Below are positions 1-4,152 of a stretch of DNA of 7,109 nt, piece by piece. Position 1 is the first letter of the stretch. Every line of letters begins with the position of its first letter. Position numbers and translations under genes: made by a program. Source of the DNA: Chitinophagaceae bacterium (lineage in GTDB: Bacteria > Bacteroidota > Bacteroidia > Chitinophagales > Chitinophagaceae); contig JAICHT010000188.1 of assembly GCA_025924755.1 (NCBI GenBank), forward strand, positions 1 to 7,109, read 5' to 3'. The notes below the pieces were generated by a model that saw only the letters and a list, made by a program, of their open reading frames with translations, was not told where the DNA came from and searched no databases.

Positions 1-456
1 ATATTTTATGGAAATCATCAAGTTTGACAATATAATAAAAATTGGTAAAGTAAATGTCCGGTTTCTTAAAAGTAATAATACGCAGTAGAAGATGCAGGGC
101 AGTCTGCCAAGGCAATCAAAAACAATTTTATCTATGAACTGTGTTATGTGTATCAGTTTAGGTGTTATGAGACTTATAAAACCTTATATAATGGGTTGGC
201 ATTGGATACCAATGACTTTAAGTAAGTAGCGGAAGAATAAAGTAACCAGCTAATTTATAATTCATTGGTGTAAGGATCAGTTAAATGGTTTAATCAAGAA
301 TCAAGTTACTAGGTATTTAAAAAACTGTTCGGTAGATGAAGCACATTGATATATAAATTTAATTCAATTAGTGTTTTCTCTTACGCATATCTCATGCAAA
401 GACAGTATAAAATAAATTTCACTGTAAATTATTTGTAAAAGTTAATAGTTAGTAAT
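1..456. other. AT-rich stretch without an intact gene
   Basis: This left-end stretch is visibly more AT-rich than the rest of the window and has stop codons in every frame. No tRNA, rRNA, CRISPR or insertion-sequence end can be recognised. The only coding-like signal is the plus-strand frame described separately at about 79-339. At 441-459 there is an imperfect palindrome of the form GTTAnTAnTnAnTAnTAAC, which may be chance in such AT-rich DNA. A possible promoter lies at its right end. Confidence 0.6.
79..339 (+). pseudogene. possible decayed protein-coding gene remnant
   Basis: The frame beginning at position 79 reads without a stop for 48 codons (79-222) and gives a protein-like string (YAVEDAGQSAKAIKNNFIYE and onward, rich in aromatic residues). 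It then continues in the same frame through TAA at 223, TAA at 238, TAA at 271 and TAG at 310 to a TGA at 337. Between these stops the translation still looks like a soluble protein (for example SNQLIYNSLV and GSVKWFNQESSY). Each TAA/TAG could be a C-to-T change of a Gln codon. I do not recognise the family. The simplest reading is a gene decaying by point mutation. Chance openness in AT-rich DNA, or recoding of TAA/TAG as Gln, are the alternatives. No convincing start codon or promoter was found for it. Confidence 0.25.
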
Positions 457-464
457 AACTTTTG
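432..464 (+). promoter_or_regulatory. possible Bacteroidota-type promoter
   Basis: TTTG at 432-435 is followed after 21 bp by AACTTTTG at 457-464. The second element matches the -7 consensus TAnnTTTG at every fixed position except the first. Transcription would start near 470, about 30 bp before the ATG at 501. The match is only moderate and the DNA is AT-rich, so it could be accidental. Confidence 0.3.
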
Positions 465-500
465 GCCACGATTGCTATCCAATACATTAAACCACTTAAT

Positions 501-704
501 ATGAAAATCTATTTAAAAAAGTTAAAAGTCTGCCTGGAAGCAATCTCAAATCCGGCAAATAGCTGGTGGCATTTTGGAGAACCGGAACCCAAAGTAAAAA
601 CCATCCGAACCAACCGGAATATTCTGCCAACTCCTGATAGCTACAACATCAGAGGAAAATGGGGTAAAGCCGGCGATAGCTCCCGTTGTAATCCTGCACC
701 ATAA
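501..704 (+). CDS. doubtful small hypothetical protein (67 aa)
   Basis: This open frame gives 67 residues from ATG 501. The same frame extends back to a TTG at 462, but the ATG is the more credible start because it lies below the possible promoter at 432-464. The N-terminus is basic (MKIYLKKLKVCLEAIS); the rest is polar, with a WWHFGEPEP stretch and a C-terminal part rich in Gly, Lys, Arg and Asn. There is no signal peptide, membrane segment or familiar domain. It overlaps no other gene, and its base composition is more balanced than the AT-rich DNA before it, which argues mildly for a coding or formerly coding stretch. It may be a real orphan, the tail of a decayed gene or chance. The family is not recognised. 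Confidence 0.22.
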   Translation: MKIYLKKLKVCLEAISNPANSWWHFGEPEPKVKTIRTNRNILPTPDSYNIRGKWGKAGDSSRCNPAP

Positions 705-740
705 AAGTAACTGTACTGATGTAAGGGGTATTAAATTTAG

Positions 741-749
741 TATCTTTAC
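741..749 (+). promoter_or_regulatory. possible -7 element for the 55-aa membrane protein gene
   Basis: TATCTTTAC at 741-749 resembles the Bacteroidota -7 element TAnnTTTG, with A in place of the final G. It would start transcription near 755, leaving a very short leader before ATG 764. No clear TTTG is seen at the -33 distance, so the call is tentative. Confidence 0.35.
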
Positions 750-763
750 GGGACTGTGATTTT

Positions 764-931
764 ATGGGTGTTTTAAAACAACTTGCCGAATACTTATACC
801 TGCGTAAGCCGGATCCTAACCGGCCTAAAAGTCAATGGATCGGGTACATGCACGGAATTAACCGCCTTAGCCTTTTTTTATTTGTTATAGCACTTATCAT
901 TATTGTGGTTAAGCTTATTGTAAACCATTAA
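764..931 (+). CDS. small single-helix membrane protein, DUF6728-like (55 aa)
   Basis: ATG 764 to TAA 929-931 encodes 55 residues. The protein has a short amphipathic N-terminus with AEYLYLRKPDPNRPKSQW at residues 8-25, an MHGINRLS segment at 29-36, and one hydrophobic helix at about 36-53 ending in a short basic tail. This order (EYLY-RK-DPN-PK, then MHG-NR-S, then one helix) matches my recollection of DUF6728 proteins, which are widespread in Bacteroidota and have no known function. A single-pass inner-membrane protein with its charged N-terminus in the cytoplasm is likely. Its last 17 bp overlap the 3' end of lpxB on the opposite strand, so the two genes converge with no room for separate terminators. 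A possible -7 element lies at 741-749. Codon use is like the neighbouring genes. The gene call is fairly secure; the family name comes from memory. Confidence 0.75.
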   Translation: MGVLKQLAEYLYLRKPDPNRPKSQWIGYMHGINRLSLFLFVIALIIIVVKLIVNH

Positions 932-2030
932 GTTGAGCCATATTTACAATTGCTTTTGCTGCCTTCTCCGAGGCATTTCCTTCTTGCTCCAGCATCGTTT
1001 TCAGCTCAGCATAATCTTTTTTTATTTGTAGTTTTCTTATGGGATCGTTCAAGATGTAATCCAGCTCCTTAATGGCATTCGCTGTGGTAAATTCATTTTG
1101 TATTAACTCGGTAACCACGGGTTTATCCATTATTAAATTCACCAGGGATATGTATTTGATCTTTACCAGCCTTTTAGCAATATGGTAGGAAACAGCAGAC
1201 CCTTTATAGCAAACCACTTGTGGTACGCCAAACAAAGCGGTTTCCAGCGTGGCAGTACCAGAGGTAACCAATGCAGCAGTCGCTTGTGCTAGTAATGGGT
1301 ATGTTTGGCCCTTAACAGCAGTAACTGCCGGGTATTCTTTTAAATAAGGTTCATAAAATTCTTCTTCCAAAGCTGCTGCTTTCGCTACTACAAATTGATA
1401 TTGAGGGAAAGCTTTAGCAGCTTGTAGCATCACTGGCAGCTTTTTACTCACTTCCTGCTTACGGCTTCCCGGCAATATGGCAATAATAGGTTTGCCGGAT
1501 AGTTTGCTTTTATTTTGCTGAATAGATTCATTTACTACTTGTACCAGCGGGTGCCCTACATACTCCACTTTATAATTCCACTTATTAAAAAAAGCTTCTT
1601 CAAATGGCAATATCACCAGCATTTTATCTACTACTTTTTTTATCAGGTTAACGCGGCTTTCCTTCCATGCCCATACTTGCGGCGATATATAATACACTAC
1701 TTTAAAACCGGCTTTTTTAGCCCATTCTGCTATGCGTAAATTAAAGCCGGGATAGTCAATTAACACCAGTACATCCGGCCCAAATGCCTGGATATCCTGC
1801 TTGCAAAATTTTAAATTATTTAATATTGTGCCCAGGTTTTTCAATACTTCTGCAAAGCCCATAAATGCAAGATCTTTATAGTGCTTTACCACTACGGCTC
1901 CTGCTTCCTCCATCAAATTGCCACCCCAGCAGCGAACGGTTGCCTGCGCATCCTGTATTTTGATGGCCTTTATTAAATTGCTTCCATGCAGGTCGCCAGA
2001 TGCCTCACCGGCTATTAGATAGTACTTCAT
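915..2030 (-). CDS. lpxB: lipid-A-disaccharide synthase LpxB
   Basis: LpxB (glycosyltransferase family 19) condenses UDP-2,3-diacylglucosamine with lipid X (2,3-diacylglucosamine 1-phosphate). The products are the beta-1,6-linked lipid A disaccharide 1-phosphate and UDP, formed at the cytoplasmic face of the inner membrane. The 371-residue product has the usual family length and motifs: GEASGD at residues 8-13, DYPGFN at 92-97, ISPQVWAW at 115-122, GHPLV at 159-163, LPGSRKQE at 186-193, the nucleotide-sugar site SGTATLE at 257-263, and LVNLI at 296-300 followed by EGNASEKAA near the C-terminus. The start at 2030 directly precedes MKYYLIAGEASGD, as expected for the family. It lies 97 bp downstream of the three-helix membrane protein gene in the same direction and may be transcribed with surE or from its own weak promoter at about 2066-2097. 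Its 3' end overlaps the 55-aa gene by 17 bp. Identification is confident. Confidence 0.97.
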   Translation of the reverse strand: MKYYLIAGEASGDLHGSNLIKAIKIQDAQATVRCWGGNLMEEAGAVVVKHYKDLAFMGFAEVLKNLGTILNNLKFCKQDIQAFGPDVLVLIDYPGFNLRIAEWAKKAGFKVVYYISPQVWAWKESRVNLIKKVVDKMLVILPFEEAFFNKWNYKVEYVGHPLVQVVNESIQQNKSKLSGKPIIAILPGSRKQEVSKKLPVMLQAAKAFPQYQFVVAKAAALEEEFYEPYLKEYPAVTAVKGQTYPLLAQATAALVTSGTATLETALFGVPQVVCYKGSAVSYHIAKRLVKIKYISLVNLIMDKPVVTELIQNEFTTANAIKELDYILNDPIRKLQIKKDYAELKTMLEQEGNASEKAAKAIVNMAQLNGLQ

Positions 2031-2065
2031 AAAACGCTGGCAGTAAAAATGGAGTTAATGCCGGT

Positions 2066-2097
2066 TAAAGATAAGAAGGATGCATGCTGCTGCACAA
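2066..2097 (-). promoter_or_regulatory. possible lpxB promoter
   Basis: Reading the minus strand, TTG at 2097-2095 is followed after 21 bp by TATCTTTA at 2073-2066. The latter is the same variant -7 element seen before the 55-aa gene. Transcription would begin near 2060, about 30 bp before the lpxB ATG. A second near-match, TACCTTTT, lies further upstream but lacks a partner. The gap between the upstream gene and lpxB is long enough for an internal promoter, though read-through from surE is equally possible. Confidence 0.3.
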
Positions 2098-2127
2098 CAA
2101 AAAGGTATAATCTATATGCCCCGACTT

Positions 2128-2442
2128 CTAATTAAAGATCTTCATCAATAATATGACGATGCCATAAATGAGCGTCACCACAAAAATACCTTTTGCGGTT
2201 TCGTCGCGGTGCGTATTAATGTATATAGTAAAAAAGACCACATTGGCCAGCAAACACAAAGCTCCCAAAGAAGTGATTAATGCATTGGTATGAACAAAAT
2301 AACTCAGAAAGTCAATAAATGGTACCGACGGAAATTTTAAAAAATACAAAATAACCAGGCCCAATAGTGGCGCTATCCAGCCTATAAGTAAGCCCAGCTT
2401 TAAGCTATCTTTCTTTATGAACAAAGGACCAGGTTTTTTCAA
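2128..2442 (-). CDS. conserved-type membrane protein with three predicted helices, unknown function (104 aa)
   Basis: The 104-residue product starts MKKPGPLFIKKDSLKLG and has three hydrophobic segments at about residues 14-35, 53-74 and 84-102. A charged NTHRDETAKG turn at 76-85 leads into the last helix. This is an integral inner-membrane protein. I believe similar proteins with the TAKGI-F-VT-IYG ending occur beside surE and lpxB in other Bacteroidota, but no function is known to me. The start overlaps the end of surE by 38 bp (2405-2442) in a different frame, and there is no later ATG that would leave a sensible protein. Translation is therefore probably coupled to surE. lpxB follows after 97 bp. 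The position suggests an envelope role, possibly linked to lipid A synthesis, but that is inference from context only. Confidence 0.8.
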   Translation of the reverse strand: MKKPGPLFIKKDSLKLGLLIGWIAPLLGLVILYFLKFPSVPFIDFLSYFVHTNALITSLGALCLLANVVFFTIYINTHRDETAKGIFVVTLIYGIVILLMKIFN

Positions 2443-3205
2443 GTTTATCTTTTAAAGTATAATGCGTTAAATCAAACTGCACAGGCACCACGCTGATATA
2501 GTTATTGGCCAGCGCCCACACGTCGGTATCTTTTCCTTCATCAAAGTTAACAAACTCACCAGTAAGCCAGTAGTATTTGCGTCCGTGCGGATCAAGGCGC
2601 TCCAGAAAATCTTCTTCATATTTGGCATATGCCTGCCTGCAAATTTTTACGCCTTTAATTTCCTCTTCTTTAGCAATAGGAATATTTACATTTAATACGG
2701 TATGCTTGTCCGGCGGGTTTTTGAGCATTTCCTCTACTATAATACGTGCATATTTGCGGGATGCAGTAAAGTCGGCATCCAGGCTGTAATCCAGCAATGA
2801 AAAACCAACAGATGGTATGCTTTCAATAGCTGCTTCCACCGCGGCAGACATGGTGCCGGAGTAAATAACATTGATACTATGGTTAGCACCATGGTTGATA
2901 CCGCTGATGCATATATCCGGTTTGCGGTGCAACACCTTATCCACAGCCAGCTTCACGCAGTCTACCGGTGTGCCGGTGCATTGATAGGCTTCTATATCTG
3001 CGTCGCCCAAAAAAGCTACTTTGTTTAAACGCAAGGGCACGCCAATGGTTATCGCATGTCCCATGCCGGATTGAGGTTTGTCGGGTGCTACTACTATTAT
3101 TTTTCCTAATCCTTTTACAGCTTCTACCAGGTTTTGTATGCCCGGCGCTGTAATGCCATCGTCGTTCGTAACTAATATCACCTGTTTTTTCTTGTCTTCT
3201 GCCAT
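2405..3205 (-). CDS. surE: 5'/3'-nucleotidase SurE
   Basis: SurE is a metal-dependent phosphatase of the cytoplasm that dephosphorylates nucleoside 5'- and 3'-monophosphates (EC 3.1.3.5); it is tied to stationary-phase survival in other bacteria. The 266-residue product has the diagnostic N-terminal TNDDG at residues 13-17, with metal ligands Asp15 and Asp16. Next come PDKPQSGMGH at 41-50 (ligand Ser46), GTPVDCV at 78-84, SGINHGAN at 101-108 (ligand Asn104) and YSGTMSAAVEA at 115-125. The length is normal and all visible ligands are kept. The ATG at 3205 sits below a good promoter at 3227-3257 and gives a short lysine-rich leader before the first beta strand. The gene leads a same-strand series: its 3' end overlaps the three-helix membrane protein gene, and lpxB follows. 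It is divergent from the S24/XRE regulator across 112 bp. Confidence 0.97.
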   Translation of the reverse strand: MAEDKKKQVILVTNDDGITAPGIQNLVEAVKGLGKIIVVAPDKPQSGMGHAITIGVPLRLNKVAFLGDADIEAYQCTGTPVDCVKLAVDKVLHRKPDICISGINHGANHSINVIYSGTMSAAVEAAIESIPSVGFSLLDYSLDADFTASRKYARIIVEEMLKNPPDKHTVLNVNIPIAKEEEIKGVKICRQAYAKYEEDFLERLDPHGRKYYWLTGEFVNFDEGKDTDVWALANNYISVVPVQFDLTHYTLKDKLEKTWSFVHKER

Positions 3206-3226
3206 TCAATAGAATTTGGTAATTAA

Positions 3227-3257
3227 CAAAGGTGTACAACTTTTAGGGATTACCAAA
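3227..3257 (-). promoter_or_regulatory. surE promoter, Bacteroidota type
   Basis: On the minus strand, TTTG at 3257-3254 is separated by exactly 19 bp from CACCTTTG at 3234-3227. This fits the Bacteroidota pattern of TTTG near -33 and TAnnTTTG near -7, with a single mismatch at the first base of the -7 element. Transcription would start near 3220, giving a leader of about 15 bases before the surE ATG. It is the best promoter match in the window and would serve surE and the genes behind it. Confidence 0.55.
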
Positions 3258-3277
3258 ATTTGCAGGTATATATAATT

Positions 3278-3314
3278 CTAAATAAATTAGTAATTTGCGG
3301 CTAAATAAATTAGT
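3278..3314 (+). promoter_or_regulatory. tandem dyad repeat, probable operator of the S24/XRE regulator
   Basis: The 14-mer CTAAATAAATTAGT occurs exactly twice, at 3278-3291 and 3301-3314. Each copy contains a near-palindrome, CTAA-n5-TTAG, with centres at 3284 and 3307, 23 bp apart or about two helical turns. The second copy ends three bases before the regulator's ATG at 3318. Between the copies lies GTAATTTGC (3290-3298), which resembles a -7 element, so a repressor bound to both copies would cover the likely start of transcription. Binding by the adjacent regulator, with negative autoregulation, is inferred from position and symmetry. The repeats lie upstream of the surE promoter, so an effect on surE is possible but less direct. 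Confidence 0.6.
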
Positions 3315-3317
3315 GGT

Positions 3318-4067
3318 ATGTCTATTGCCAATAAAAATCTAAAATATCTTAGAAAATTGCGCGGCTGGACGCAAGAAGAATTTGCACAAAAGTTACGAAT
3401 CAAACGGTCTTTATTGGGAGCCTACGAAGAGGAGCGGGCAGACCCCCGGATGGACGTGCTGGAAACTGTTGCTGATATGTTTAAACTTAGTTTGGATGAA
3501 TTGCTCCGCAAAGATGTAAGTGATAACAAAACCAGCTACCTGTCAAAACGCAGGGCCCAAAAAATGGTTAACGGCCGTGCCGATATACCGTTTGTGCCGG
3601 TAAAGGCCGCCGCCGGATACCTTGCCGGTTTTGCTGATCCGGAGTTTATAGACGAACTGAATACATTTACGCTGCCTATGCTGACGGGTGGTGATTACCG
3701 GGCTTTTGAAATCATTGGCGATTCGATGATGCCTACGCCCAGCGGTTCTGTGATAGTAGGAGAGAAAATGGAAAACCTGGATGAAGTGAAAAGTAATCAT
3801 ACCTATATTGTGGTTTCAAGGGCAGATGGTATCGTATATAAGCGCATCATGAAAAACAACCGTCTCAAAAACAAACTCACATTAGTAAGCGATAATCCTA
3901 CATACCAACCTTATACAATTAATACAGAAGACGTGTTGGAGGTATGGCAGGCGCAAATGATCATATCAAAAGCCAATGTGCAGCAGCGGTGGGATGTAAA
4001 CCAACTGGCAGGTCTTGTTAATAATTTACAGCAACAGGTTACTGTGTTAAAAAAACGCATTAATTAG
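3318..4067 (+). CDS. XRE-family regulator with LexA-like S24 peptidase domain
   Basis: This 249-residue protein looks like a self-cleaving transcriptional repressor of the LexA/phage CI type. Residues about 6-64 form an XRE helix-turn-helix (RKLRGWTQEEFAQKL, then RSLLGAYEEERADPRMDVLE). Residues about 90-215 form an S24/LexA domain: AAAG at 97-100 aligns with the LexA Ala-Gly cleavage site, GDSM at 134-137 carries the nucleophile Ser136, and VYKR holds the general base Lys175. The spacings (about 37 and 39 residues) are close to those in LexA. The C-terminal 25 residues can form a short coiled coil. The ATG at 3318 gives the normal N-terminus, with no Shine-Dalgarno sequence. It is divergent from surE and preceded by a tandem dyad that probably serves as operator. 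It is not classical LexA, which has a winged HTH. Target genes and inducing signal are unknown. Confidence 0.9.
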   Translation: MSIANKNLKYLRKLRGWTQEEFAQKLRIKRSLLGAYEEERADPRMDVLETVADMFKLSLDELLRKDVSDNKTSYLSKRRAQKMVNGRADIPFVPVKAAAGYLAGFADPEFIDELNTFTLPMLTGGDYRAFEIIGDSMMPTPSGSVIVGEKMENLDEVKSNHTYIVVSRADGIVYKRIMKNNRLKNKLTLVSDNPTYQPYTINTEDVLEVWQAQMIISKANVQQRWDVNQLAGLVNNLQQQVTVLKKRIN

Positions 4068-4088
4068 TGGATAACTAAAGAAAATCTG

Positions 4089-4121
4089 TAAAAGACAATG
4101 GAATGTGAGTTCTGTCTTTTA
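4089..4121 (+). terminator. terminator-like hairpin after the regulator gene
   Basis: TAAAAGACA at 4089-4097 pairs perfectly with TGTCTTTTA at 4113-4121. Inside this stem, after a three-base bulge (ATG, 4098-4100), GAAT at 4101-4104 pairs with GTTC at 4109-4112 (one G-U pair) around GTGA, a GNRA-type tetraloop. The A-run before and T-run after the stem resemble a bidirectional intrinsic terminator, though the stem is not GC-rich. It begins 22 bp after the regulator's stop codon and lies before the DUF5916 gene, so the two are probably separate transcription units. Confidence 0.5.
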
Positions 4122-4128
4122 TATTTAC
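4120..4128 (+). promoter_or_regulatory. possible -7 element for the DUF5916 gene
   Basis: TATATTTAC at 4120-4128 is a near-match to TAnnTTTG and would place the transcript start near 4134, about 20 bases before ATG 4153. No clear TTTG lies at the -33 distance. The element overlaps the last bases of the hairpin at 4089-4121. Confidence 0.28.
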
Positions 4129-4152
4129 TTTCTCAGCTACCAAACTAATTGC

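Noticed and set aside
441..459. Imperfect palindrome GTTAnTAnTnAnTAnTAAC as an operator
   Set aside because: It has only about 14 of 19 symmetric positions in very AT-rich DNA, and it does not match the CTAA/TTAG sites near the regulator.
871..884. T-run at 873-879 as an intrinsic terminator
   Set aside because: It lies inside the 55-aa coding sequence and has no stem before it; the adjacent GCCTT repeats are direct, not inverted.
1515..1739. Plus-strand open frame of 74 codons inside lpxB
   Set aside because: It lies antisense within a clearly identified gene; its aromatic-rich composition is what the complement of lpxB codons produces, and no motif is seen.
2080..2096. TGCATGCTGCTGCA sequence upstream of lpxB as a regulatory hairpin
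   Set aside because: Only the outer TGCA and a short GCATGC are self-complementary; the stem is too short to support.
2937..3239. Minus-strand open frame of 100 codons overlapping surE and its upstream region
   Set aside because: It is an out-of-frame shadow of surE; the true frame has all SurE motifs.
4062..4079. AATTAGTGG and a nearby ACTAA resembling a third operator copy
   Set aside because: Only a short part matches the 14-mer and the half-sites are in the wrong order, so chance is likely.
4105..4152. GTG start giving 16 extra N-terminal residues on the DUF5916 protein
   Set aside because: It would mask a good signal peptide, and it falls in a hairpin loop; ATG 4153 is better.
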